Positions 29,902-41,400 of a DNA stretch of 64,000 nucleotides are shown in pieces (positions within the stretch are counted from its first letter, which is position 1; each line of letters starts with the position of its first letter). The position numbers and the translations under genes are program-made. The stretch spans positions 9,176,001 through 9,240,000 of the forward strand of contig JBHGNT010000016.1 of assembly GCA_043228905.1 (NCBI GenBank), written 5' to 3'. This DNA is from Azolla caroliniana. Taxonomy: Eukaryota > Polypodiophyta. The notes beneath the pieces are model-generated. The model was not told the DNA's origin. It saw only the letters and a program-made list of their open reading frames with translations, and did no database searches.

Positions 29902-31031
29902 TTGGACCATCCTAGTTATGTAGAGTCAGTACCTAGTTGTGGTTCCATTTCATCAAATCAAGTTAGTAGAGTTTTTTCTGCACAAGTCGAGCTTAGCACA
30001 TCTACCGGTCATCGCGCCCTAGCCTCTGCCCTCCTAGATTCCGGAGCCAATTCTTGTTTCATGGATCGCGAGTTTGCATTGACTCAAAACATCATCTTGA
30101 AAAAACTCCCAAACCCAGTAGCTGTAGGAGTCATCGATGGTCGCCCTATAGCATCAGGAGATATAGTCGAAGAGTCTGAACCAATTCGTGTAGTCCTAGG
30201 TAATTTGGCTAGTGTCATCTCATTTAACATCATTAGTAGTCCGGAGCACTCTCTAGTTCTTGGTCTTCCTTGGTTTGAGTTACATAACCCAACCATTGAT
30301 TGGAGAAAAAGAACTATTGAAGAGGTCACCGTACAATCCAAGTCTCTTGAAGCTCCAACTAAGGATCTAGGATCCCCCACAATTTCAACAATCTCTATAC
30401 ATCAATTACGAGAGGATGGAAGAAAGGAAGACATGATGGTATTTGCGGTTTTAGCAACTCCCTCATCTAGCTCACAAGAATTGGGGGTCCAACTACCAAA
30501 GAAGTACATAGAATTCTCCGATGTGTTCGATAAGGTGAAGGCTAATAGACTACCAGAGCATCGACCATATGATTGCCCAATTGATTTGCAGCCAGGAAAA
30601 GAGCCTCCATGGGGACCAATTTATAATCTTTCGCCCACGGAGTTAGAGGTTCTTCGAGAATATATCAATGAGAACTTGGCAAATGGTTTTATCCAACATT
30701 CAAAATCTCCTGCTGGTGCACCCATCTTTTTCGTTAAGAAGAAAGATGGTACGTGGATTATCGAGGCTTGAATAAAGTGACCGTTAGAAACCGATATGCT
30801 CTCCCATTGATCTCAAGCCTTCTAGAACGCCTCAGTGAAGCAAAGTATTTCACGAAGTTAGATCTTCGAGGTGCCTACAACCTTGTTCGAATTCGTCCTG
30901 GGGATGAATGGAAGACGGCGTTCCGCACTCGCTATGGTCATTTTGAGTACACAGTGATGCCTTTTGGCCTCACGAATGCACCAGCAGTCTTCCAACATAT
31001 GGCGAATTATGAGATCATCTCCTTGTCTTGA
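29902..31031 (+). pseudogene. gypsy-B2 protease and truncated RT (inverted)
   Basis: Duplicate of 25150-26279: protease frame to 30771, frameshift, RT frame 30753-31031 ending before the catalytic Asp pair. Confidence 0.88.
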
Positions 31032-31053
31032 AACGATTAAATTCGGTTCAAAC

Positions 31054-31593
31054 TGTCGTGACTCTTGAGTAGGAAGCAGAGAGAGAGCGATGGCGATAGA
31101 GATAACGATAACGATAGAGATGGCGAGAGCGGTAGAGATAGCGATAGTGATAGCAAAAGAGAGTGAAAGAGGGAGAGAGTGCGAGAGAGAGAAAAGTATA
31201 AGTGAGAAATAAGAAATGGGAATGCGATTATATTATGAGAAAGAAGATTACAAGGAGTAGGCTAAGGGCTAAAGACTGGTGTTGAACCGAATGAGTTGTG
31301 ATGAGTGTATGGACCCTTATTTATAGGCCCTTATGGAGTATTCTAGAATGTTCTAGAATATTTTAGATATTTATGAATAATAATAATAATAAATATAATC
31401 ATGAAATATTCAAGAACATTCTAGAATAATCTAGAATGTTCGAAATATCTCGTAATAACTAAACATATAATTATTATGATTACATCTCACATATGTTATT
31501 ACAATGGTTAAAGTACAATATGTAAACCAAGAGGTTATGGGTTCGATTCCTGGTTCGCCAAGATGAATGTCCAAGATGTATGTCTTCATGACA
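31054..31593 (-). repeat. gypsy-B2 5' LTR
   Basis: 540 bp, matching 26302-26841 and sharing its GGACCCTT variant. The primer site is just left of it at 31041-31053. Confidence 0.92.
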
Positions 31594-32132
31594 CCGGGTA
31601 CTCCTCATTCGGGTCTTCATTTCCGATTCCCGGACATCCAACCATCCCAACAAACTCCCCCTTCACTTCGGCATGGGATGTCTTTCCAGTCCGACCCTCT
31701 TCCGGCACGCTTCCAGCTTGTCGGGTGTGAGCACATTGGTCAGCATATCTGACCCGTTCTCGTCCGTGTGGATCTTCGTCAGCACGAACTCCTGGTCTTC
31801 TATCCTTTCCCGGATCCAGTGATATCTTCGCTGGATGTTCTTCGTCCGGGAGTGATAGACCGCGTTCTTCGCAAGGTGGATGGCACTCTGACTGTCGCAG
31901 TAGAGTCGGTACTCCTCCTGCCGGATACCAAGCTCTCTCATGAAGTCCTTCATCCATATTATTTCCTTGCCAGCTTCAACAGCCGCCATGTACTCCGCCT
32001 CCGTGGTTGACAACGCAACCGTCTTCTGCAGCCTCGACTGCCACGAAACATCTACCCCTGCATACGTCATCACATACCCTGATGTGGACCGGCTGGTATC
32101 TGCATCAGCCGACATATCTGAATCGGTAAAGT
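31594..32132 (-). pseudogene. copia-B fragment: LTR end and RNase H terminus
   Basis: 31594-31652 is the right end of a copia LTR (a 21-bp segment present in copia-A is missing). From 31663 the minus strand encodes the last ~155 residues of a copia pol with no stop: FTDSDMSADAD, STTEAEYMAAVEAGKEI, YCDSQSAIHLAKN, HWIRERIEDQEF, ending RHPMPK. It keeps TGG where copia-A has TAG at 17698. At about 32132 it is joined directly to gypsy-2 ORF3 sequence. Confidence 0.85.
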
Positions 32133-32372
32133 CGATGGATTGTGTGCGGCTATTGATACCGTAAGAGGTAAGGATGGCAAGGAAGGAAAAGAAGGCCAGA
32201 AAATATGGCATGCAGTGACGCAATGGCTCACCCTATTGGCGCCACCTGTCGAGCCCGTCTAGACCAAGAAACGGGGAAGAGCAACAAACGGCACCCCGAA
32301 ACCTACTTCAAAACAGCAACAGTTGTTGGCCTCCAAGGCCACTAAGGGGAAGACGGCCGACGTAGAGAAGTG
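32133..32372 (+). pseudogene. Duplicated piece of gypsy-2 ORF3
   Basis: Repeats 16591-16830 nearly base for base (DWIV-side sequence, KDGKEGKEGQK, basic patch KKRGRATNG) and ends at the same GACGTAGAGAAG before a copia LTR. It shows that the copia insertion site in ORF3 exists twice here. Confidence 0.85.
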
Positions 32373-32993
32373 TTCGGAAATCGACGCTTTCCAAACCTTC
32401 ACCTCCCGGCCACAACCGAGGAAACACGAATCAATGCAGCAGAAAATCGAAAACACAGAGAGAGACTCGAATGCACAGGGTTTAGCGTGGAAAACCCTAG
32501 ACAGGAAAAACCACGGGAGTACAAGACTCCAACTATCACTATACGCAGGGAATGTACAATGGCAAGCTGTAAGGCGACGACCTTGAGCTCGTTGTCCTCG
32601 CCACAGGCGGCGGTATTACACAGAGGCGTCGACCTCTTCCTTTCTCTCTCTCTCGGCTGCTCTCACTTCGCTCCCTCTAAGTGGAAAACAGAAAAATGAG
32701 CAACAACTACAAAACTGTTTGCCCTAAGTCATATTTATACACATATGACTTTCGGGCTATTTACAAATATAGCCTCAAGGGCCCTTGGCAAACATATTCA
32801 CAAATATGTCCCCGCATCCGGATCTCTCTCCGGGTACATTCGTCATCCGGCTCCGTAGCCGGGGTCTTCATCATCCGGATCCGGAACCGGGTCTTCATCA
32901 TCCGGCTCCGATACCGGGTACTCCTCATTCGGGTCTTCATACCCGATTCCCGGACATCCGACCATCCCATCCGGAGGGACCGTAATCCCAACA
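32373..32993 (-). repeat. Solo copia LTR in gypsy-2 ORF3
   Basis: TGTTCGG...CCCAACA, 621 bp, only two 27-bp VNTR units. ORF3 sequence flanks both sides and no primer site or polypurine tract adjoins, so this is a solo LTR at the same position as copia-A. Removing it rejoins ORF3 as DVEK-AAKERA. Confidence 0.82.
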
Positions 32994-35452
32994 AAGGCGG
33001 CAAAGGAGCGCGCCAGCCGGAAGCGGTCGACGGACACGGACAAGGAGACATCGGCACGGCCCCTGAAGAGCCCACTCCACCGACCGGTGCAACAAGAAAC
33101 GGACACCCTGGCGGCAAGAATGAATGCCGGGACTCAAGAGGAGGAAACGGAGGAAGAGCCTACGAAGCACCTCCGGCGGTAGCCGGTGAAGAGGACCGCA
33201 GAATCAGTCGAGAAGCATTCGGACCCACAGAAGGATGGAACCCGCAACCCACATTGAGAATCCCACGCCAAGGGAGGCACCAGAACCGGTTCGGATGGAA
33301 CGGGTCACAGAAGTCCCTGCACAACAGGCAGCACCGACAAGCCCTGTAACTCAAGAACCAGTTATAGAAATGCCAACCTCCTTAGCCATCCAAGAACAAG
33401 CAGACAAGGAGTAGCCAGCCGAAACACACCCAGAACCGGAACGGCAAAGTGGTCAGCAGGCAGAACCAGAATTGCAACTCGACGCAATTAGGCGGGACCG
33501 GTCACTTACAAGCGAACCCATCAGCCAACCCTCCATGCAAGCGCACCAACAGTGCACCGGCAGCCAATGGCTTCGGTGGATAGGAGAACAAATTGCCGGA
33601 GTAGTCGGATACGTAGAGGCGGAAGAACAAGCGCAGATGGAACAGTTGTTGGTCACAACCGATGAACTAGAGACGGCCCGGTCAAGGATCCAATGCCTCG
33701 AACAAGACTTGGATCGGGTCATAGAAGACATGGCCAAAATGGCCTTAACCACAACAAAGATCCAAGCACCAATGACTCCGGTGGATGTACATACGAATAA
33801 GACCCCGGAGACAGAAATTGCTCCGGAGAAAGATGCAGCGCAAGCCCAAGAGCTTGCCGAATTAAGGGACGAACTTGCCGCACAAGAAGCACTACGGAGC
33901 CACGAACGAGATTTGAAGAAAGCGGCAGAAGAGGAGTTAAGGAAAACTACTGAAAACCTCCGTCGGGCAGAAGAAAATCTACGGAAAGGGCATCAAGCTT
34001 ACGACTGGCTAAAGGAGGAAAGAGAAAAATTGTTGCAGGAGAAGGACAAGCTGTGACAGATGGCAGAGACGGAAATCGAAAGGCTGAAGGAAGAACTCTG
34101 TCAATAGAAGGACCGGGAGGACCGCGCGCGCCGGCAGATCATCCAGAGGTTGAAGCAGAAGGCCGATGATTTTGATCATCTGCCCCGGGACTACAAGCAG
34201 CTGGAGACGGAGTATAAGCAACAACAGGAATGGATGGTCGAGCTCTGGCAGGAAGTTGATAGGGCCACAACGGCACTCACCGACGAACGAGCTGAGAATA
34301 CAAAGCTATTGGAGGAAGCGACAAGGGACAGGATGGAGCTCCACAAGCAGAACCATGAAGAAAAGGAAAGGGCAACAATGGTGTTACAGAGGTTGCAAAC
34401 AACCTATCAAAGTCAATTGTCGCATTATAGGGAGCAGGAGGCGGACACGGTCATAATCATCAAGCAATTGAAAGAGGAGCGACAAGCCGCGGAGAACAAA
34501 TCACGGATGGGAACCGAACGGATCCAGTGCATCCTTTGGGCATGGCTCACCAAGACCAAACGCTTGATTGACGAGAGCTCTGTGCAATGGTGGACGAAAT
34601 GGGCGCAGAATACGATGGAACTCCAATTGCTCAGGGCGAACGTGGAAAACCGGCGGAAGGAAGGTGACGACTGTTATACCCTGACATCGGAGGACTTCAC
34701 CGCCATAAGGGATGAGCTGGCCGAAGATTTCACAGCCCTGGCGGATGAACAATTGGTGCAGGTCCGGCAGCTCATAGCTCAACTGGACGATGATCGGTTG
34801 GAGGCTCAAATCCAGTTTGAGAGCTATGAGCGGTCCCGGCTTCGGGAAGAAAAAGCAAGGAAGGCGGCAACGGTCAAGGGTGAAAGCATGGGAATGGGAA
34901 CAATTAGCTATCTCCTTGACATAGCTAATTAGCTATCTAAAAAGCTACATGTAATCTGTATATTTTGGCAAATATAGGGATGATTAGAATTGATCTCAGA
35001 AAAAGACTAGCTAAACGGTGGACCATAAATGGTAATATTTCCATCTCCATAATAAATGATACATATCTTTAAGATCTTCCTACTAAAAATTAGCTATAAA
35101 AAAAACTATTTAGCTGTGGTCATTTTAGCAGCTAAATAGCTATAATAGTGTTTCCATTCGCATGCTTTCACCCTCAACCTTAGTGATGAGGAACCGTCGT
35201 CGGTACAAGGACCAGACGGGGACCAAGCCGGGGTCAGTCAGCCAGAGACAACTCCGACGGAGGAAACAACAAAGGAAACGCCGGTGCCAGAGCGACAAAC
35301 GGAGCAACAGCCCCAAAACGGAGAAGGCACAAACGTAGCAGCCATCGCAGCAGCCACAAACGGAACAACAACCACAGCAACAACAACAGATTCCCGACGA
35401 GCCATTGGAAATTTTGGAGCAAAGCATTCTGGACATTTTGGACGAAGAGTAG
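32994..35452 (+). pseudogene. gypsy-2 ORF3: coiled-coil region and tail
   Basis: Continues the ORF3 cut at 16830. 32994-33470 is basic and Pro/Glu-rich in shifting frames. From 33472 a long helical, heptad-like region runs to about 34860 (LETARSRIQCLEQDLDRV, LAELRDELAAQEALRSHER, LQRLQTTYQSQLSHY, DRATTALTDERAENTKLL), interrupted only by TGA 34054 and TAG 34105 in the same frame. It contains a Trp-rich island (QWWTKWAQNTMELQLLRANVENRRK) like the ELHAYRADWENRRK island of gypsy-E. A MITE cuts it at 34878; the Gln/Thr-rich acidic tail ends at TAG 35450. The original would be roughly 800-900 residues. Confidence 0.7.
34878..35173. mobile_element. MITE with GGGTGAAAGCATG inverted repeats
   Basis: 296 bp, non-coding, AT-rich. 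The ends GGGTGAAAGCATGGGAATGG and (reverse complement of the right end) GGGTGAAAGCATGCGAATGG match over ~28 bp. TCAA flanks both sides (34874-34877, 35174-35177), a likely 4-bp target duplication. The centre contains TAGCTAATTAGCTA, the palindrome of the 1.9-2.9 kb array. I cannot assign a superfamily. It is inserted in the gypsy-2 ORF3 coiled coil. Confidence 0.75.
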
Positions 35453-35486
35453 TAGGGCCGGATAATGGGTTCGACGTAAAAGGTAC

Positions 35487-35942
35487 TGTCCCACGGGCGT
35501 GCCATATGATACCCGGCCGGCAAGAAGGCTTAAGGATGTCCAGACCAGAGTGTGAAAGGAATAGTTTATTCGGGAACTGTTGTAATTATTTTATTAATAT
35601 GGACGGACGGACCGGAATCGGTATGCCGATCCGGATCCCGACTGATCCCGAATAGGTGCTGGTTGGCACCGTTTTGTAGTTCTCACCGGAGACCTATATA
35701 AAGGCCCGGTTACAATGTAATTGACAGCGGATAATTAATAGAACTTATTGCCTTAACCTTTCAGTATTGATTACCGTTTTGTACTCATTGTTATATCTTA
35801 CGAGTGTAATGACGTATTGCTAAGTAACCAATTAAGGTATAATTAAGTGTTGTGTCGTAAGTCATCTTGCCGTAACACCCTTTGGTGAAGTGTCTTAAGT
35901 AGACACCCTGTGTTAGGTTGTTGTCCGGCCCTAGGATTAACA
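35487..35942 (+). repeat. gypsy-2 3' LTR
   Basis: TGTCCCACGGGCGTGCCA...GGATTAACA, 456 bp. TATA box CTATATAAAG at 35693-35702. The start resembles the gypsy-E LTR start (TGTCCCACAGGCGTGCCA), confirming the two families are related. From 35702 it matches 10691-10930. 35943-36105 after it is unassigned. Confidence 0.82.
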
Positions 35943-36105
35943 TGCACACACAAGTGCAAACTGCATTTGTTAGGGAGGCATTATCGTGACGTAGTAGATT
36001 AACAGAGTCCTTGAGAAAACCCATTTGTACATGGTAAATGCAACAACATGTGTATCGATCCTTCAAGCGTCTCACAAAGTGTGGCTTAAGAGACTCGAAT
36101 GTTGT

Positions 36106-37391
36106 GCCGCTCATCTTCCGAGCTTTCGTTATATCGCTGGTGGTCCTGATATAGCCGTTGCTCTCCACGAGGTGTGTTGAAGCTGCCACGTTTGTTTATC
36201 GGCCGGTAATTCTCATAGCGTCGGCCCCCTTAAGTATACTTGGGCGGACCACGGTAGTCCTCATCCTCTGGCTCGTCTTCCTCGGAATCATTGTGATTCC
36301 GGCGATTCCGGTAGTGTCGGTTGTCACGTGGGTTGCGATCCATATACCGTGGTCGGTCTTCCTGCCTCCTTTGTTCATTATGGCGTGGGGGACGTTGTGT
36401 TTCCATGCTGCGTACCGTGGGCGTGGCTCTGTTCAACATATTGTATTGGCACTGCTCAACTGTGTGAGATTTTGAGTGGCAGATTGGACAGTGGATTCGC
36501 ATGTTGCACTGCACTGCGGAATGCCTTGAATTCAAGCAAATTGTGCACTCGATTGCTTGACGAAAATGTCATTCCTCGTCCTGAGGTAACGCTTGTCGTA
36601 ATGAGGACATGGAACACCTTTCCTCTTTGTCATCCAGCTCGAGCTATAGCGCTCGTTCGATGACCATATCAACCGTTTCCCCTTTCACGCTACTGTTGTT
36701 GAGCGTTGTCCGTATGGGTCGGCGTAATGCCGCCAGAAATGTCTCTCTAGCCTTGTCCTCCACCGACCCTCATTCTAATTTCCGCTGTAAATTTTGGAAA
36801 CGTAAGCTAAAATCCGTGATCGTCTCGGTCGGCAGCTGCTTAATTGTGTAGAATTGTCCGATGGAAGAAACGCAAAAAGGCGGACTACAACTGGTCGAAG
36901 GTCGTGATTGCTGGCAGATCCATTTGCGAATGCCAAAACGCCGCTCGCCCATCCAATGTTAACCCAAACTCCGTCATTTTGGATTGGTGCGCTACTGCCT
37001 CAGAAAGGTTCTGCGCCATGTGGTTTGCATTCTAGACATTGAGGAACAGGCGAATGTGGGTTGCGGCGTCGGTTTCGCCGTTAAAGCGGGGATAGGCAAA
37101 GGCCATGTTGGAGGCTACGACGGGCAGGGAAAGACCACAGTGTTGTTGTGGTGAGCGTGCTTCCCACGTATCGCCGAGGTATTTGGAGAGCGAGAAGTCG
37201 CCTTTGTGGTTCAGGCAGGTAGTATTGTGGTCGTTGAGGCGAGGCTTTTGCCGTGCATGTTCCTGTACCTGGCGTGTAGTGGACCTTGTGATTGGCCGGT
37301 CTTGTCGTGTTGGTTCTCTGTGGCGTCTGTGGCTAAACATCCATTCGTCACTGTTCGTTTGTGAGAAGACACAGATCACCAAGTGTGCCAA
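36106..37391 (-). pseudogene. gypsy-E3 Gag fragment
   Basis: From 37391 leftwards: N-terminus VICVFSQTNSDEWMF, SLSKYLGDTWEARSPQQHC, then the gag core YPRFNGETDAATHIRLF. It continues in broken frames to 36952-36770 (ITDFSLRFQNLQRKLE) and the double knuckle at 36535-36230: CTICLNSRHSAVQC-type followed by CPICHSKSHTVEQC, then an Arg/Asp/Tyr-rich stretch (DRNPRDNRHYRNRRNHND). It matches gypsy-E1 gag (59571-61063) closely and breaks off at 36106. Confidence 0.8.
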
Positions 37392-37394
37392 AAG

Positions 37395-37835
37395 TGTTAC
37401 CGACTAGGAACACGGTGTATGGTCAGTCCTTCGACCTAGACCTCCAAGTGACTGTGCGACAACAAATGGTAGCGTCTGTGCGTAATACTTAGTGGGAGAT
37501 TCCCCGTAACCTAGCAGCGTATAAGGGAGCCGACTACAACCGAGCTCCTTTGATAGTGGGCTAACACACACACTGTTACTTACTCCTCTGCTCTCAGGTG
37601 TTATAGACACACGGTAGATTAGCCATAGCTACACACAGATATCACAGAAAATAGAACTCTATTACGATACGCCTCTTACATTCGAAATTATACGCTACCT
37701 CTCTCAAAGGTTTTCTGCCCTTTATATACGCAGGGTCTTTTAGCCGTTCACGCTTCCCGCGTGAACCGTTACATGCATTACAAAATTATTCTATTCCATA
37801 TTACTACGCTCTTGTCCGTCGGTTACTATTCTGGC
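37395..37835 (-). repeat. gypsy-E3 LTR, truncated
   Basis: Starts TGTTACCGACTAGGAAC and matches 61067-61535 but lacks the last ~30 bp (GGACAACACCTGGCACG...). Contains a TATATA near 37725-37731. It is joined at CTGGC/AGAGAAC to copia-H. Confidence 0.85.
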
Positions 37836-38324
37836 AGAGAACAATCAGATACAACGTGTTGACCTTCCGGGCTCGAGCTACTATTAGGCTCCCTTTGCTG
37901 AACTTCATGACTCCGTTCCGGATGTTACCCATGTAGCCTTCATCATCTAGCCGATTGGCTGATATCAAGTTCAGTTGAAGCTCTGGAATGTGTCGGACAT
38001 CCTTCAACAACAACTTGCATCCAATTGGTGTTATCAACAACACATCTCCTATGCCGACAATTCAGCATGTACCTTCATTCCCCATCCGGATACCACCATG
38101 ATCACCGACTCTGTAGGATGAGAGGCATTTCTGATCCGGTGTCAGGTGCAACAATGCTCTAGAGTCGATAACCCACGTTGTCTCGTCGCCGACAAGGTTG
38201 AACTCATTCTCCTCGGTAATGAACATCAGTTCCTCTTCACTTGTCGTGATCGCCAACATTCCTTTCCGATCCGGGCCTCTTTGGTCCGAACCGTTTTGGT
38301 CCGAACTCTTCTTCGAATCGGCAC
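37836..38324 (-). pseudogene. copia-H fragment: protease and GAG-pre-integrase
   Basis: Minus-strand copia pol: EEELMFITEE, WVIDSRALLHLTP (protease, with the catalytic DSGAS changed to DSRAL), GGIRMGNEGTC, CKLLLKDVRHIPELQLNLIS, GSLIVARARKVNTLYL. It is closest in layout to copia-A but diverged. It ends at 38324 where the gypsy-C LTR starts with TGTC. Confidence 0.82.
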
Positions 38325-38428
38325 TGTCTATCAGGAATATAACTAATACAGAGAGATAATTCGTAATAGAGAAGGGAAGTACTATTAGTACTAAGAGGAC
38401 GGACTGCGTAAGACTCATGAGAGAGAGA
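38325..38428 (-). repeat. gypsy-C LTR, left part (split by LINE)
   Basis: Begins TGTCTATCAGG against copia-H and runs to TGAGAGAGAGA (38418-38428). The remainder of the LTR resumes at 42273 with the same TGAGAGAGAGA. The assignment rests on the TGTC start, the (GA)-rich segment at the place where gypsy-B LTRs have one, and the shared 11-bp repeat around the LINE. Confidence 0.55.
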
Positions 38429-41400
38429 AAGAAAGAAAGAAAGAAAGAAAGATATATTAACGTCTTCTAAGGCCAAATTTGGCCCATGAGACAAATAGGT
38501 TACAACAAAAAATGAGTGTTTATCCAATCATCAAAACTAAAAATAAAAGAAAATAGCTTAAGCTAAGAAAGTTCTAGTAGTGTACAAAACTTTGCACCAA
38601 GCCTAATCTCATTTCCACCCAAGTCTCTCAAAAAGAAGTGGGAGGTCAAAAGTTTTTGGTGTGGGTGTGACCCATGGTCCCGATGCATAGAGTGCCCTAG
38701 CCATGGCTTCTAGGCGGTGTAGTTCACGTTCCCTTATTTTCTTTATTGCTTCTACATCTCGTCGAGTTGCTTTGAAACCCGGCATCCGAGGGCGTTTGGT
38801 TCTTCTTTGATTTTCTGCTTCATCAAGGAGAAGTCCGAGTGGTGCAGGTGTGTCGACATTCATTGTCTCCCCCTGTTCCTGAAAAACTTCATTTGTTATA
38901 TGTTGGTAAACATTAGCAACATTATTATCAACGTTTTGTAATTTGTTCTCTCTGTGGTGTTTCAATTCTAAGATGTATCTACCTAATTTCTTTATATCTA
39001 GTGTATCTAATAGTTTAGGGAGGGTGGGAGAGGAACCAAGTATGTCTTGGTATTTTGCCCTTATCTCGGCATAGGTGGGGCATTTGCATGTAAAATGGTA
39101 CTCATCCTCTATCTCTATGTGGCATAACCTACATATCCTTTCCTCCCTAGGGACTCCATTAGTACGTCCATTCTCAATCTCAAGTTGGTGAGATGATATT
39201 CTAAGTTGACCAATGGCAACCCTTAGTGCATGTGGTAAGAATACATCTAGATATTTTGGGCGCGTGATAAAACCTAACTCAGAGAAGTGCATAAAGTGTT
39301 CCTTATAGTACGACATTTTAGATGGGAGTGGCTCTAGTGGGGTGATCCATTTATACCGGGTATAAATTTGCCATATTTCTTGGCGTATTACTTTATTACG
39401 GTCCTCATGAGAGAGTAAAGTGTTATCATTCGTGTGGTCGTACTTAAGGGGGGGGAGGTTAGTAATGTCTAGACCGTTGGCAAGAAGCCAACTCACCATC
39501 ATGCCATACCATGAGCTAGTATAGTCGGACTCATACAATGCTCGAGAAGCCTTAAAGGCTTGGTGGGATATTCTATCAAGTGGTTGGTTATGTATCCTGT
39601 GTATAAAGACTACCAGTTGAAAAAGTGCTTCTACTAACATAGGGGGTAGAGTGAACTCAGCCCTAATAATGTCATGTGGGACCGACGATTTGCTTCGGAG
39701 TTGGCGTGATAACATCATCACCAATGGTCTCTCTAATTGCGTCCACATGAAAGATGGTAGTCCTGGGGCCCAAACCGCTGATGCATACATGAGAGAGGGA
39801 GTCACTAATGAGTCAAAGAGCCACCCTTTAGTTCGTGGCTCTTGGAAGTATGCTTGGTGGCATTGTCTCTCAAGGAGTGAGAGGGATGCATGTCCTCTTG
39901 TAAGTCTATCCTTCGCTGCTTGTGTCATCGAAAATTTACCTGAGCGGGCACTGAAAGTGACTCCGAGATAGACATATGATCCAACCACCTCAACTGGGCT
40001 ATGGGAGATAGTTAGGTGACACTTAGCTCTAACTTGGGCCGACGTGTGGAAGATAAGGACTTTAGTTTTCCCTAGATTCACTACCAATCCTCGTTGTGTG
40101 CAAAAGTCATCTAAGGCATTAAGGTGCCTTTGTAGGTCGTGTTCGGATTCAGACAGCAAAACTATGTCATCTGCATAGAGCAAGATACGCACCTGCGTAT
40201 CTCCAAGGACTACTCCATTGCCTCCCTTACGAGCAATAAAATTTGTGATCTCATCAATGTAGATCCCAAAAAGAGTCGGAGATAAGGGGCAACCTTGTTT
40301 TACACCAATAGTGCTAGTGAAACTATCGGATATGCTGCCTGGGCATCGAACACACCCGGACACTTGTTCATATAGTGCGTAGATGGCCCAAACCATGTCA
40401 TCTGGTATCCTCAAGCTCTTAAGCCTATCAAACAACCGCTCTCTAGGGACCGTGTCAAAGGCTTTGCGGAAGTCCACAAAACAACAATATAGTTTCTTCT
40501 TGCGAGCCTTAGTCTGGTCAATTAAGCATCCAAGTGTGAAGATATGGTCAATAGTGGAGAAGGCTTGTCTAAAGCCGGCCTGTTCAGGTGCACGAAGATT
40601 TAAGGTCTCCATATACTCGCTAAGCTCTGCCTCCATTACTGCACCATATAATTTAGCAAGGGTATGACCTATCATAATGGTCCTATAAGTATTTGGGTCC
40701 ATGGGGTCCCCCCCCTTATGTATGGGGGCTACTGTGTTCATGGTCCATTGTGATGGAAAACCCTCTGCAAGGGCACGATTGAAGATTAGAGTTAGTAAGG
40801 GAGCTAGGCACTCTCTCGCGTATATGATGTGTTCTGCTCGCAATCCTGTGTGGTCCATGGACTTCCTATGTTGTAATTTCTTTATGACCTTCGTGACCCT
40901 AGAGGTCGTGAAGAGTGTCCCCACAGTAGGTCGGGGTGTGGAAGGCATTGGAATGGGTGGTTGGTTTGGGATGTGGTAAAGTCTCTCTGTATAAGTGTGC
41001 CAAGTTTCGGGATCTTCGATGGGTGTTTGTGGTCATGGTTCCCGTAATCTCTTCCATGCAGTGGCACAATCGTTACTCATGAGCATGTGGTAGAGTTCCC
41101 AATATTGGGATGCCTCCCATGCTCGTCTCTTACGACGTGTCATCTTGCGCATTTCTTTACGAGCTTGTACTGAGGTAATACTACCACTGAGTTGCGATAT
41201 TGTAAGTTGTCGATGGAAGCACCTACAATCCTCATCATACCATCTATTTTGTGGCATAGATCCTACTTTACCTTGATTGGAGTGTTTCGTGTATGGGAAG
41301 CTGCTAACCGCTGCAGAATGAAGGATGTGTGTGAGTTTCGTATTAAGGCTCTCTAAAGGTAGGGAGGGATCAAGGGAGGAGAGATGGGCTTGAACATGTC

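Larger units (their letters stand above)
27013..31593 (-). mobile_element. gypsy-B copy 2: rearranged chromovirus
   Basis: Same structure as copy 1, including the internal inversion, the RT deletion and the frameshift. It is flanked by perfect CCGGG at 27008-27012 and 31594-31598. Its left LTR has a 36-bp deletion within the GATA-like region. Confidence 0.87.
22225..31652. repeat. Tandem duplication containing two gypsy-B copies, period 4752 bp
   Basis: Features of gypsy-B copy 1 recur 4752 bp to the right with the same lengths and the same predicted protein sequences (gag 23996/28748, pol 25150/29902, right LTR 26302/31054). The left LTR is offset by 4788 because copy 2 lost 36 bp. Left LTRs share GGACTCTT and right LTRs share GGACCCTT, so the block duplicated as a unit and the two are not independent insertions. 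An assembly duplication cannot be excluded. Confidence 0.88.
10691..35942 (+). mobile_element. gypsy-2: old OTA-type gypsy element with ORF3, nested host
   Basis: The outer element of the central 25 kb. Order on the plus strand: U3-less 5' LTR, primer site, gag, PR, RT, RH, IN, leader, ORF3 (interrupted), 3' LTR. The integrase tail ends KWVNGFRLKPY with no chromodomain, as in plant Tat/Athila-type elements. About 14 differences in the 240 bp shared by the LTRs mark it as much older than gypsy-1. It carries stops in pol, a gag core deletion and an integrase deletion. Copia and gypsy-B material occupies 16831-32993 and a MITE occupies 34878-35173. Confidence 0.85.

Noticed and set aside
32994-35452. 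ORF3 as a retroviral-type envelope protein
   Set aside because: The position after integrase fits, but there is no signal peptide, transmembrane segment or Cys-rich ectodomain; the body is coiled coil with a basic patch.
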